Assembly: GCA_035345935.1 (NCBI GenBank)
Contig: DAORDK010000112.1
Coordinates: 1-10,039 of the forward strand
DNA: 10,039 nucleotides
DNA from: SSSZ01 sp035345935
Lineage (GTDB): Bacteria; Pseudomonadota; Gammaproteobacteria; Burkholderiales; Rhodocyclaceae
Reading direction: 5' to 3'
Shown: positions 1-8,118 of the stretch, one piece after another
Layout: every line of letters begins with the position of its first letter
Position numbering within the stretch: position 1 is the first letter of the stretch
The notes under the pieces: model-generated
What the model was told of the DNA's origin: nothing
Seen by the model: only the letters and a program-made list of their open reading frames with translations
The model's database searches: none
Translations under genes and position numbers: made by a program

Positions 1-282
1 CTTCTGGATCACCATCTCGGTGAATTGCACGATGGCGGCGATGGTGACGATGAAGGCCAGGGTGCGCAGGTATTCCAGATCGTTGGGGATCAGCAGGTAG
101 TTGTCGATGATCCAGCTCGCCCCGCTGCCCAGGGTGAGCACGAAGGTGGTGGCGGCGCCCATGCCGTAGGCGGTTTCCAGCTTCTTCGATACCCCCATGA
201 AGGGGCACAGGCCCAGGATGCGCACCAGGACGACGTTATTGACGAGAATGGCGCCGACGAGAATGAAAAGGTAGTGGGTCAT
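1..282 (-). CDS. rsxA: RnfA/RsxA, electron transport complex membrane subunit (5' part only)
   Basis: This is the N-terminal 94 residues of an integral inner-membrane subunit of the Rnf/Rsx complex, which couples ion movement to electron transfer between NADH and ferredoxin or, in the Rsx version, helps keep the SoxR iron-sulphur cluster reduced. The window edge cuts the gene; the family is about 190 residues long. Seen: the start MTHYLFILVGAILVNNVVLV, then LGLCPFMGVSKKLETAYGMG, and further on YLRTLAFIVTIAAIVQFTEM. These match the RsxA/RnfA family closely, including the conserved Cys in LGLCPFMG. The fragment is mostly hydrophobic, with three apparent membrane segments. The ATG at 282-280 lacks a strong Shine-Dalgarno sequence. 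The gene lies downstream of pyrD on the same strand with a 72-bp gap, and the other rnf/rsx genes would be expected to the left of the window. Whether it acts as Rnf or Rsx cannot be decided from this piece. Confidence 0.93.
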   Translation of the reverse strand, partial: MTHYLFILVGAILVNNVVLVRILGLCPFMGVSKKLETAYGMGAATTFVLTLGSGASWIIDNYLLIPNDLEYLRTLAFIVTIAAIVQFTEMVIQK

Positions 283-300
283 GGACGGGAAGACCAGTAA

Positions 301-353
301 CCCGCGATTATCCCGGTTTGCCAGCTCCGGGACAACCGCGCCAGGATTGCGGG
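301..353 (-). terminator. Nested hairpin between pyrD and rsxA, possible terminator or attenuator
   Basis: Immediately after the pyrD stop codon there are two nested inverted repeats. The inner one is TCCCGG (311-316) with CCGGGA (327-332) around a 10-base loop. The outer one pairs CCCGCGAT (301-308) with ATTGCGGG (346-353), with one non-Watson-Crick position. No run of U follows in the minus-strand transcript, so classic intrinsic termination is doubtful. It could instead be a processing or attenuation structure, or chance in GC-rich DNA. Confidence 0.3.
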
Positions 354-354
354 A

Positions 355-1404
355 TTAGGCTTTGGCGCCCTTTTTCATGACCTGGGCCAAAGTTTCGGCC
401 ACCTCGCCCACCAATTCCGGTCCGCGGTAGATGAAGCCGCTGTAGAACTGGACCAGGCTCGCGCCGGCGCGGACCTTCTCGGCGGCATCGGCGCCGCTCA
501 TGATGCCGCCGACGCCGATGATCGGCACTTCGCCCCGCAGGGCGCCGGAGAGTTGCCTGAGGACGTCGGTGGACTTGCGGAACACCGGGGCGCCGGAAAG
601 CCCGCCGGCCTCTTCGGCGTTGGGCATCCCCTCGACGCCTGCGCGGGAGAGGGTGGTATTGGTGGCGATGACGCCGTCGATGCGGTGGCGGCGCAGGGCA
701 TCGGCAATCGCCGCGATCTGGGCGGTGTCCAGGTCCGGAGCGATCTTGAGGGCCATGGGCACGTAACGTCCGTGACGGTCGGCCAACTCCGCCTGGCGTG
801 CCTTGAGCCGGGCAAGGAGATCGTCGAGGGCTTCGTCCTTCTGGAGTTCCCGCAGGTTCTTGGTATTGGGCGAGGAGATATTGACGGCGACGTAGCTGGC
901 GGCGGAATAGACCTTCTCCAGGCCCAGGAGGTAGTCGTCTACGGCCCTTTCCATCGGGGTGGCGGCATTCTTGCCGATATTGATCCCCAGGATGCCGCCC
1001 CGTTTCGGGAATTCGGCGGCGCGGACGTTCTCCAGCAGGCGGTCGACGCCGGCATTGTTGAAACCCATGCGATTGACGATGCCCAGGGCGTCGGGAATGC
1101 GGAACAGGCGTGGCCGGGGGTTGCCGGGCTGGGGCAGCGGGGTGATGGTGCCGATTTCGATGAAGCCGAAGCCGAGGGCGGCAAGGCCGTCGATGTGGTC
1201 GCCGTTCTTGTCCAGACCGGCGGCGAGTCCCACCGGATTGGGGAAGCGCAGCCCCATGACGTCGACGGGACACGGTGCCACCGGCTTGGCCAGCAGTCCG
1301 GCCAGGCCCGTAGCGTTCAACAGGGAGACGCCGCCCATGCCGATGCCGTGGGCGGTTTCGGCGTCGAGGGCGAAGAAGAATTTGCGGATCAGGGAATAGA
1401 GCAT
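355..1404 (-). CDS. pyrD: Dihydroorotate dehydrogenase (quinone), class 2
   Basis: PyrD oxidises dihydroorotate to orotate in de novo pyrimidine synthesis, using FMN and passing electrons to membrane quinone. With the chosen start the protein has 349 residues, normal for class 2 enzymes, which have an N-terminal membrane-associating helix (here MLYSLIRKFFFALDAETAH). Seen: AAGLDKNG (61-68), the IEIGTITP flavin-site stretch (82-89), NRMGFNN (111-117), NISSPNT (175-181) whose second Ser (178) corresponds to the class-2 catalytic serine, KIAPDL, ATNTT, the GVGG phosphate loop and YSGFIYRGP near the C-terminus. A longer reading from 1476 is open, but the added 24 residues do not resemble the family, while the start at 1404 aligns with other PyrD N-termini. 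An ATG at 1413 is also possible. No good Shine-Dalgarno precedes either. The gene diverges from the exporter operon and is followed by rsxA. Confidence 0.96.
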   Translation of the reverse strand: MLYSLIRKFFFALDAETAHGIGMGGVSLLNATGLAGLLAKPVAPCPVDVMGLRFPNPVGLAAGLDKNGDHIDGLAALGFGFIEIGTITPLPQPGNPRPRLFRIPDALGIVNRMGFNNAGVDRLLENVRAAEFPKRGGILGINIGKNAATPMERAVDDYLLGLEKVYSAASYVAVNISSPNTKNLRELQKDEALDDLLARLKARQAELADRHGRYVPMALKIAPDLDTAQIAAIADALRRHRIDGVIATNTTLSRAGVEGMPNAEEAGGLSGAPVFRKSTDVLRQLSGALRGEVPIIGVGGIMSGADAAEKVRAGASLVQFYSGFIYRGPELVGEVAETLAQVMKKGAKA

Positions 1405-1417
1405 GGCGAGCATTTTA
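1405..1417 (-). promoter_or_regulatory. Possible -10 element placed for a leaderless pyrD transcript
   Basis: On the minus strand, TAAAAT (1417-1412) differs from the TATAAT consensus at one position and ends 7 nt before the chosen pyrD ATG. If used, transcription would begin at or next to the start codon, consistent with the absence of a Shine-Dalgarno. No convincing -35 hexamer is seen at the usual spacing, so this is weak. Confidence 0.25.
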
Positions 1418-1484
1418 CTGCAATGCAGCAATGGCGGCGGAAGCGTGTCGTCGACCGGCAACACAAAGCGTAACAAGACGCCTC

Positions 1485-1514
1485 ATGACCGCGGGGTCAC
1501 TTCAAGGCTAAACT
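1485..1514 (+). promoter_or_regulatory. Possible exporter-operon promoter with a palindromic operator
   Basis: A short palindrome, TGACC-GCGG-GGTCA (1486-1499), lies in the divergent region between pyrD and the exporter operon. It overlaps a weak -35-like ATGACC (1485-1490), which is 18 bp upstream of TAAACT (1509-1514), a poor -10. This arrangement would suit a regulator controlling the pump, but the elements are short and no regulator gene lies in the window. The rest of 1405-1540 shows nothing else. Confidence 0.25.
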
Positions 1515-1540
1515 CCGCGCAACTCCTCATTCGGTCGGCC

Positions 1541-2953
1541 ATGAATCCGAAGGCGTCCTCGATTTCCCGCACTCTGCCCCTCGTCCTCGCATTGGCGTTG
1601 CCGCCAGCCGCTCTGGCGCAAGGTCTCCGGGATCCCTTCGACACCGAGGCCGCTCTGCCCCTCAGGCCCTCGCCGGCCCTCGCCGGGCGTGAGGCGGCGG
1701 AGCCCTGCGCCAAGACTCTGCCGGCAACGCCCCTGGGTATCGTCGACGTGGTAGACCTCACGCTTTGCAACAACACCTTGACGCGGGAAGCCTGGGCCAA
1801 TGCCCGGGTGCAGGCCGCCAACCTGGGCGTGGCTCAGGCGGCCTGGCTGCCCAACCTGAGCGGGAGTGCCGGCGCTTCCCGGGTCTGGAGCGACGGCACG
1901 GGGACCCAGCAGCGCACGGCGGCGCTGACCTTGTCCTGGCTCGTCTATGATTTTGGCGCCCGGGCGGCGACCGTCGAAAATGCCCGCCAATTGCTGGCCG
2001 CCGCCGTCGCGACCCAGGACGCCACGGTGCAATCCTTGTTTCTTGCGGCCTTGCAGTCCTACTATGCCGTCCAGGCGGGCCGCGCATCGGTGGAGGCCTT
2101 GAAGGAAGCCGAGCGCGTGGCCAAGGAGAGTTTCGAAGCGGCAGACACCCGCTACAAGGTCGGCGTCGCCACTCCCGCCGACCGGCTGCAGGCCCAAACC
2201 GCCTGGTCTCAGGCTACCCTCAACCGGATTCGAGCCGAGGGCGATCTGAGGACCGCCTACGGCACCCTGGCCAACGGGATGGGCTTCGATGCCCAGCAGC
2301 CCTACGTCCTCGCCGACATCCCGGCCCTCACGCCCGACACGGCCTTCGAGCGGGACATGGCGGCCCTCATCGGCGAAGCCCGCCAGAGGCGCCCGGACCT
2401 GCGGGCGGTCGAAGCTCAGGTCGCCGCCGCCCGGGCCGGCGTCGACGCCGCCCGTGCCGCCGGGATGCCGACGGTGAGTCTGGGGGCGGGACCGACCTGG
2501 CAGGAACTCGGCGGCGTCAGTACCCACGGCGGTACCCTGGGGGTGTCGGTCAGCGTGCCGCTGTTTTCCGGCTTTGCCACGACGTATCGGGTAAGGGCCA
2601 ACGAAGCCCAGGTGGACGCCAGGGAAGCGCAGCGCGAGCGCCTGGAGAAGCAGGTGGCCCTGGACGTCTGGAAGGCCTATCAGGGCCTGACGACCTCGAC
2701 CCAGACCCTGAAGACCACCGCCGACCTGGTGGCCAGCGCCGAGGCTTCGGCCCAGGTGGCCCTCGGTCGGTACAAGGCCGGCGTCGGAAGCATCCTCGAT
2801 TTGCTGACGGCCCAGAGCGCCCTGGCGTCGGCGCGTCAGCAGCGCATCCAGGCCACCCTGGACTGGAATGTGAACCGGGCGACCCTGGCCCAGGCCATGG
2901 GCACTCTTGATTACGGCCTGCTGCAATCGGCAGGCGAAGGAAGACCGCGATGA
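1541..2953 (+). CDS. TolC-family outer-membrane efflux protein
   Basis: This is an outer-membrane channel of the TolC/OEP family, expected to form the exit duct for the adaptor and ABC proteins encoded directly downstream. The 470-residue protein begins with a Sec signal peptide: a basic start, the hydrophobic stretch LPLVLALALPPAALA (12-26) and probable cleavage at ALA-QG. The mature part shows the two-fold OEP repeat. The first half contains ARVQAANLGVAQAAWLPNLS and LVYDFGARAATVENARQ, and the second contains RPDLRAVEAQVAAARAGVDA and VPLFSGFATTYRVRANEAQV. It ends with the typical LLTAQSALASARQQRIQATL helix. The frame is open from 1403, but the first 46 residues there are not signal-like, so the ATG at 1541 is chosen; it has no clear Shine-Dalgarno. 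The stop overlaps the next start (ATGA at 2950-2953), indicating translational coupling. The exported substrate cannot be inferred. Confidence 0.93.
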   Translation: MNPKASSISRTLPLVLALALPPAALAQGLRDPFDTEAALPLRPSPALAGREAAEPCAKTLPATPLGIVDVVDLTLCNNTLTREAWANARVQAANLGVAQAAWLPNLSGSAGASRVWSDGTGTQQRTAALTLSWLVYDFGARAATVENARQLLAAAVATQDATVQSLFLAALQSYYAVQAGRASVEALKEAERVAKESFEAADTRYKVGVATPADRLQAQTAWSQATLNRIRAEGDLRTAYGTLANGMGFDAQQPYVLADIPALTPDTAFERDMAALIGEARQRRPDLRAVEAQVAAARAGVDAARAAGMPTVSLGAGPTWQELGGVSTHGGTLGVSVSVPLFSGFATTYRVRANEAQVDAREAQRERLEKQVALDVWKAYQGLTTSTQTLKTTADLVASAEASAQVALGRYKAGVGSILDLLTAQSALASARQQRIQATLDWNVNRATLAQAMGTLDYGLLQSAGEGRPR

Positions 2954-4164
2954 AATTGACCTTGGGCCGGAGCCTCCTCGTTCTCCTCGTCGGTGCCGCC
3001 CTGGTCGGCGGCGTAGTCTGGTATTCCCGCGACAAGGCCGCCCAGGAGCCCGAGCAGCGCTACAAATTCCAGGAGATCGCCGTCGGCGAGGTGGTGCAGT
3101 CGGTGTCCGCCAACGGCACACTCAATCCGCTGATCCTGGTCAACGTGGGTACCCAGGTTTCCGGCACCGTGCGCAAGCTCTACGTGGATTTCAACGACAA
3201 GGTGGAGCAAGGTCAGCCGCTCCTCGAACTCGACCAGTCGCTCCTCGAAGCCCAGGCGCGCGCGAGCGCGGCCAACGTGGCCAATATCTCGGCCTCCCTG
3301 GACCTGGCCAAGGCCAACGAGGCCCGCATGAAGGCGCTGCTCGAAAGGGAATACGTCTCCCGCCAGGAGTACGACCAGGCTTTGCAGACCCTCCGCTCGG
3401 CCCAGGCCCAGCTCGCCCAGGCCAAGGCGGCGGCCGACAAGGACCGGGTCAATCTCAATTACACGGTCATCACCTCGCCGGTGTCCGGCGTCGTCGTCGC
3501 CCGGCTGGTGGACCTCGGGCAGACGGTGGCGGCGAGCTTCCAGACCCCGACGCTGATCCAGATCGCCCGGGATCTTTCCAAAATGGCCATCGATACCAGC
3601 TTCGCCGAGGCCGACATCGGCAACATCAGGGAAGGCCAGAAGGTGCGCTTCACGGTCGATGCCTTCCCCAACCGCAATTTCCAGGGAGAAGTGAAGCAGA
3701 TCCGCCTCAACCCCACCAATCAGCAGAACGTCGTGACCTACAACGTCCGCGTCTCGGTGGATAACCCCGAGCAGGTGCTGTTGCCGGGCATGACGGCCTA
3801 CACCAATATCGCCGTGGCCAAGCGCAGCGATGTGCTCCTGGTGCCGAACGCCGCCCTGCGCTTCAAGCCGGTGGGCGCCCGGGAGAAAAGCGCCGAACGC
3901 CCCTTGTCGCCTCCGGGCGCGGGCGGGGTGCCGATGGGTCCGCCGCCGGCCGGCACCGGCCGCAAGAAGAAGGAGGGCGGAGGGGCGACGGTCTATGTGC
4001 TGGAAAACGGTGAATTGAAGCCGGTGCTCGTGCAGGTGGGCATCACCGACAACCGCAACACCGAGGTGACCGGGGGCGACCTGAAGGTGGGCGCCAAGGT
4101 GGCCGTGGGCGAAGCGAACGGGGCGGCCAAGCCTTCCAGCAGCGTGGGGATGCGTCTCTTCTGA
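2950..4164 (+). CDS. macA: MacA-like periplasmic adaptor of an ABC export pump
   Basis: This is a membrane-fusion (HlyD/RND-adaptor) protein linking a MacB-type inner-membrane transporter to a TolC-type channel. Seen in the 404 residues: an N-terminal membrane anchor (about 8-25), a lipoyl half-motif GTQVSGTVRKLYVDFNDKV (67-85), a long Ala/Gln/Glu-rich coiled-coil hairpin (about 97-170) with the REYVSRQEYDQA element, the second lipoyl half beginning TSPVSGVVVARL, then beta-barrel and membrane-proximal domains (FPNRNFQGEVKQIRLNPTN; LLPGMTAYTNI; LLVPNAALRF). A Pro/Gly/Lys-rich stretch (about 311-345) interrupts the membrane-proximal domain, as in many MacA relatives. The ATG overlaps the upstream stop and its own stop shares a base with the next start (TGATG at 4162-4166). 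The symbol is by family resemblance; the substrate could be a macrolide, a peptide, a siderophore or something else. Confidence 0.92.
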   Translation: MKLTLGRSLLVLLVGAALVGGVVWYSRDKAAQEPEQRYKFQEIAVGEVVQSVSANGTLNPLILVNVGTQVSGTVRKLYVDFNDKVEQGQPLLELDQSLLEAQARASAANVANISASLDLAKANEARMKALLEREYVSRQEYDQALQTLRSAQAQLAQAKAAADKDRVNLNYTVITSPVSGVVVARLVDLGQTVAASFQTPTLIQIARDLSKMAIDTSFAEADIGNIREGQKVRFTVDAFPNRNFQGEVKQIRLNPTNQQNVVTYNVRVSVDNPEQVLLPGMTAYTNIAVAKRSDVLLVPNAALRFKPVGAREKSAERPLSPPGAGGVPMGPPPAGTGRKKKEGGGATVYVLENGELKPVLVQVGITDNRNTEVTGGDLKVGAKVAVGEANGAAKPSSSVGMRLF

Positions 4165-4864
4165 TGGGCGATGCCGTCATTCGCGTCGCCGGGCTGGCCA
4201 AGTCCTACGTGACCGCCGCCGGTCCGTTTCCCGCCTTGAAGGGAGTGGATCTCACCATCGAGGCGGGAGAATTCGTGGCGATCATGGGGCCGTCGGGTTC
4301 CGGCAAATCCACCTTCATGAATCTCCTCGGCTGCCTCGACACGCCGACGGAAGGCGATTACCTTCTCGCCGGCCGCAACGTCGCCCAGATGGACAAGGAC
4401 GAACTGGCCGCCCTGCGCAACCGTACCATCGGTTTCGTCTTCCAGGGCTTCAACCTCCTGCCGCGTATGACCCTGGAGGACAACGTCGCCCTGCCGCTGG
4501 TCTACGCCGGGATAGACGCCGAGTCGCGGCGGGCCAAGGCGCAGGAAATGCTCTCCAGGGTGGGTCTGGCGGACTACGCCAAATCGCTTCCCAACCGCAT
4601 TTCCGGCGGTCAGCAGCAACGGGTGGCCATCGCCCGCGCCCTGGTCAACGCGCCGCGCCTGATCCTCGCCGACGAGCCGACGGGCAATCTGGACAGCCAC
4701 ACCAGCGAAGAGGTCATGGCGCTGTTCGAATCCCTCAACGATGAAGGAATCACCGTCGTCCTGGTGACCCATGAATCCGACGTGGCCGATCATGCCAAGC
4801 GCCAGGTGCGCTTCCGCGACGGATGCATCGTCAGCGATGCGCCTTCTCCCCGGGTGGCCGCGCG

Positions 4865-4871
<7 letters not shown>
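4164..4871 (+). CDS. macB: MacB-type ABC transporter ATPase subunit
   Basis: This 235-residue cytoplasmic ATPase of the MacB/LolD class powers the exporter through the permease encoded next. All ABC motifs are visible: Walker A GPSGSGKST (42-50), Q-loop Gln94 in GFVFQGFNLLP, signature ISGGQQQR (146-153, with Ile replacing the usual Leu), Walker B LILADEP with catalytic Glu171, D-loop NLDS (175-178) and H-loop His203 in VTHE. The sequence MNLLGCLDTPTEG after Walker A is typical of the MacB/LolD/FtsE group. In E. coli MacB the ATPase and membrane parts are one polypeptide; here they are separate proteins. The start shares one base with the macA stop, and the stop lies inside the first codons of the permease gene, so the operon is tightly coupled. 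Confidence 0.95.
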
Positions 4872-6085
<1,214 letters not shown>

Positions 6086-6096
6086 GCGGCCCGGGG

Positions 6097-6110
6097 TTGA
6101 CCGAAGTCAA
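6097..6110 (+). promoter_or_regulatory. FNR/DNR-type box upstream of the hemerythrin gene
   Basis: TTGACCGAAGTCAA is a perfect inverted repeat of the form TTGAC-N4-GTCAA. FNR-superfamily regulators recognise TTGAT-N4-ATCAA and close variants with TTGAC arms (DNR/NNR-like). A -10-like TAGCAT lies at 6132-6137. With a start point near 6145 the box would be centred at about -41.5, the classic class II activation position, which raises confidence that it is functional. The regulator itself is not in the window. Confidence 0.6.
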
Positions 6111-6145
6111 GCGGGGAAGACATCAACCCGTTAGCATGTCGCCTC

Positions 6146-6559
6146 ATGAAAACACAGCGCGAATTCATTGCACTTTCAAGCACCCATCATCGGTCGATGA
6201 AACTGGCGCTCGACATCAAGCTGGCGACTGCAAGCGGCGATGCCGAGCGAATCGCACGGATGACCGAGGCGGTGACGAAGCTCATGAGCGAGGAGCTGGA
6301 TTCCCACTTTCGCCTCGAGGAAGCCTTGCTGCTTCCCGCGCTCAAGGCGGCCGGCCATGGCGGCCTGGCCAGCCGTGCCCAAGTCGAGCATCGCCTGCTG
6401 CGCGAAACGGCCTCCGCTCTTACGAGCCCCAATGCTCCACTTCTCGAGAGTTTCGCCGATCTCCTCAACGGGCACGTCCAGTTCGAAGAGAACGAAATCT
6501 TTTCCGTCGCCCGCAATTGCCTGGACGACGAAACCCTGGCCATCATCGCCGCCTACTGA
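6146..6559 (+). CDS. Hemerythrin-like (HHE) di-iron protein
   Basis: This is a cytoplasmic 137-residue hemerythrin-domain protein predicted to bind a di-iron centre that can interact with oxygen, nitric oxide or reactive species. The ligands lie in the expected order: His14/His15 in STHHRSMK, His54-x3-Glu58 in DSHFRLEEALLLP, His82 in VEHRLLRE and His110-x3-Glu114 in NGHVQFEENEIF. The length suits a single four-helix bundle with no extra domain, and no signal peptide is seen. The ATG at 6146 has no Shine-Dalgarno, and the putative -10 ends 8 nt before it, so the mRNA may be leaderless; an internal ATG at 6197 would delete the first His ligands and is rejected. The upstream TTGAC-N4-GTCAA box suggests induction under low oxygen or nitrosative conditions. 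The 3' end overlaps the convergent capA-like gene by 7 bp. Whether it senses, stores or detoxifies is not decidable here. Confidence 0.88.
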   Translation: MKTQREFIALSSTHHRSMKLALDIKLATASGDAERIARMTEAVTKLMSEELDSHFRLEEALLLPALKAAGHGGLASRAQVEHRLLRETASALTSPNAPLLESFADLLNGHVQFEENEIFSVARNCLDDETLAIIAAY

Positions 6560-7557
6560 TCGGCGACCGGCACCGCCAGCGGGGGTGGCTCCGGATTGAG
6601 GCAGTCCCGGGGCTCGGCTTCGCCGGCCCAGCCGCAGGGCGTGGCCATACCGGGGACCGGGTGGGGCGACCCGCCGGCATCGATCTGGGCGGCGAGGGTT
6701 TCCCAGGCGACCACGCCGGTCTTGTCCACGGTGAGCCGCAGGACCCAGCCTTGGCGGGCGGCAGGCGACTCGAAGCCGTCAAAGACGAAATTGCCCAGGC
6801 TATAGACGATGGGTCTTCCCCGGTAATGGTCCGCCCCCTGGGTGACATGGGGGTGACTACCGATGACGGCGTCGGCGCCGGCGTCGATCATCAGCCGGGC
6901 CAATTGGCGCTGACGTTCGGAGGGCTGGCGCTCATGCTCCCAGCCCCAGTGCATCAAGGGGATCACCAGATCAGCCCCCGCGCCCCGGGCGGCGCGAATG
7001 TCGGCCACCACATCCATGTCCTCGCTCCAGGCGATTCCCGGCCAGTCGGCGCCCGCTTCAAAGGAACGGGGCTTGAATTCGTTGTAGGCGAGGAGGGCGA
7101 TGCGCAGGCCGTTCTTCTCCAGCCAGAGCGGCTTGTGCGCTTCAGCCAGGTTGCGGCCGCCGCCGAAGTAGGGCAATCCGGCAGCTTCGAGGCGGCCTAG
7201 GGTTTCCACGAAGGCGTCCTTGCCGTAGTCGCCGGAATGGTTGTTGGCCACCGAAAGGCCGGCGAAGCGCCCTCGCAGCACCCGCAATACCGACGGGTCG
7301 GCACGAAAGGTGAAAATCTTGTTGGCGATGGGTTCGCCGATGGAGGCTACCGGGCACTCCAGGTTGCCGATGGCAAAATCCGCGTCCTGGAGGGTGGCCG
7401 CGAAGGATTCCAGGGGATCGCCCCCTCCGGCGACTAGCTTCCCCGGCCCGTCGTCGAGCATGATGTCACCGACGAAGACCAAGCTCACCGGCTCAGCCTG
7501 GGTGATGACGGGTCCCGACAAGATCCAGCCCAGCAGCAAAGGGGCAAGACGCTTCAT
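6553..7557 (-). CDS. CapA/PGA_cap family metallophosphatase-like protein, secreted
   Basis: This 334-residue protein belongs to the PgsA/CapA (PGA_cap) family, which has a calcineurin-like metallophosphoesterase fold and is named after poly-gamma-glutamate capsule synthesis. Seen: a signal peptide MKRLAPLLLGWILSGPVITQA (cleavage probably after Ala21), then the metal-site motifs VGDIMLD (29-35), GNLECP (64-69), ANNHSGDYG (104-112), MHWGWE (202-207), GSHPHV (233-238) and YSLGNFVFD. All key His, Asp and Asn residues are present. No capsule or gamma-glutamate ligase genes are nearby, so a capsule role is not supported and an envelope phosphatase-like role is equally possible. The frame is open far upstream to 7938, but that extension is a shadow of the neighbouring gene; the ATG at 7557 overlaps the stop of that gene (ATGA). 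The C-terminal tail is Pro-rich. Confidence 0.9.
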   Translation of the reverse strand: MKRLAPLLLGWILSGPVITQAEPVSLVFVGDIMLDDGPGKLVAGGGDPLESFAATLQDADFAIGNLECPVASIGEPIANKIFTFRADPSVLRVLRGRFAGLSVANNHSGDYGKDAFVETLGRLEAAGLPYFGGGRNLAEAHKPLWLEKNGLRIALLAYNEFKPRSFEAGADWPGIAWSEDMDVVADIRAARGAGADLVIPLMHWGWEHERQPSERQRQLARLMIDAGADAVIGSHPHVTQGADHYRGRPIVYSLGNFVFDGFESPAARQGWVLRLTVDKTGVVAWETLAAQIDAGGSPHPVPGMATPCGWAGEAEPRDCLNPEPPPLAVPVADQ

Positions 7558-7958
7558 CGAGCCGTCTCCTGCGCTGATGCCTCCAGGCTGCACCAGTACT
7601 GCAGCTCGCCATCGCGCACCGGCTCGTATACGGCATTGAGGCCGGTGAAGCCGTAGCGCCCATCGGGCGCCGGCGGATAGGGATGCGTCGCCTGGTGAAC
7701 AGGCGTCATCCCCTCGTCGCGGTCGGCGTAGGCGACGATGCGAATGGCCGCCTGGTCTGGCGGGGCAGACTGGAAGACGACTCGAAATTGAAAATAGGAG
7801 CCGACCGGCGTGGTGCCGACGCCGTAGGCCGTATCGACGGGTGCAGCGCGCAGGACGGTGGTTTCGCCACCGTAGGTGAGGTGGCAGGCGACGGCTTCGG
7901 CGTGGGCGGAGCCGACAATCCCGGCGGCGAGAAAACAACAGAATACAGGTTTCAGCAC
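7554..7958 (-). CDS. Secreted hypothetical protein encoded upstream of capA-like gene
   Basis: The family is not recognised. This is a 134-residue protein with a probable Sec signal peptide (hydrophobic residues 5-16, likely cleavage at AHA-EA after residue 20). The mature part is about 114 residues with only two cysteines, Cys25 near its start (VACHLTYGG) and Cys123 near its end (LQYWCSLE), which could form a disulphide in the periplasm. The middle contains YFQFRVVFQSAPPD and RIVAYADRDEG, suggesting beta strands. Translation begins at a GTG (7958-7956), because no in-frame ATG lies between it and the upstream gene. That GTG is one base past the stop of the upstream small ORF (TGACGTG), and its own stop overlaps the capA-like ATG. 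The two envelope proteins are therefore probably made together and may act on the same substrate. Confidence 0.75.
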   Translation of the reverse strand: MLKPVFCCFLAAGIVGSAHAEAVACHLTYGGETTVLRAAPVDTAYGVGTTPVGSYFQFRVVFQSAPPDQAAIRIVAYADRDEGMTPVHQATHPYPPAPDGRYGFTGLNAVYEPVRDGELQYWCSLEASAQETAR

Positions 7959-7959
7959 G

Positions 7960-8118
7960 TCATGCCGCCAGCGGCAACGGCGACACCTCGGCGCAATCCT
8001 TTTCGGCCCTCTTCAAGTCGAAACGGGTTTGAAAATTGAGACAGAACCGGGGCGTGGTGTCGTAACGGCGGGCCAGCCACAGGGCGGTGTCCGGCGTGCT
8101 GGCGGATTGGGCCTTCAT
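7960..8118 (-). pseudogene. HigA-family antitoxin remnant, C-terminal part only (52-residue ORF)
   Basis: This small ORF runs from ATG 8118-8116 to TGA 7962-7960. Its product contains TPDTALWLARRYDTTPRFCL followed by NFQTRFDLKRAEKD and ends EVSPLPLAA. This closely resembles the segment that follows the helix-turn-helix in HigA/VapI antitoxins, typically of the form 'S-DTALRLARYFGTTP-FWLNLQ--YDL--AE'. The DNA-binding helix-turn-helix that should precede it is absent, and the frame upstream of the ATG shows no HigA similarity. The usual Trp of the FWLN motif is Cys here. No HigB toxin gene lies beside it. The ATG overlaps the stop of the DUF2283 gene (ATGA), so the ORF may still be translated. 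I read it as a decayed antitoxin joined to the DUF2283 gene by a deletion; a functional micro-protein is the alternative. The similarity is from memory of the family, not a search. Confidence 0.6.

Noticed and set aside
1508..3121. A 537-codon open frame on the minus strand across the tolC-like gene.
   Set aside because: It is an antisense shadow in high-GC DNA: Arg/Gly/Pro-rich, no domain resemblance, and it covers a clear TolC-family gene and the start of macA.
7558..7938. N-terminal extension of the capA-like frame by 127 residues.
   Set aside because: The extension is Arg-rich with no family likeness and overlaps the secreted protein gene in another frame. The signal peptide at the 7557 ATG marks the true start.
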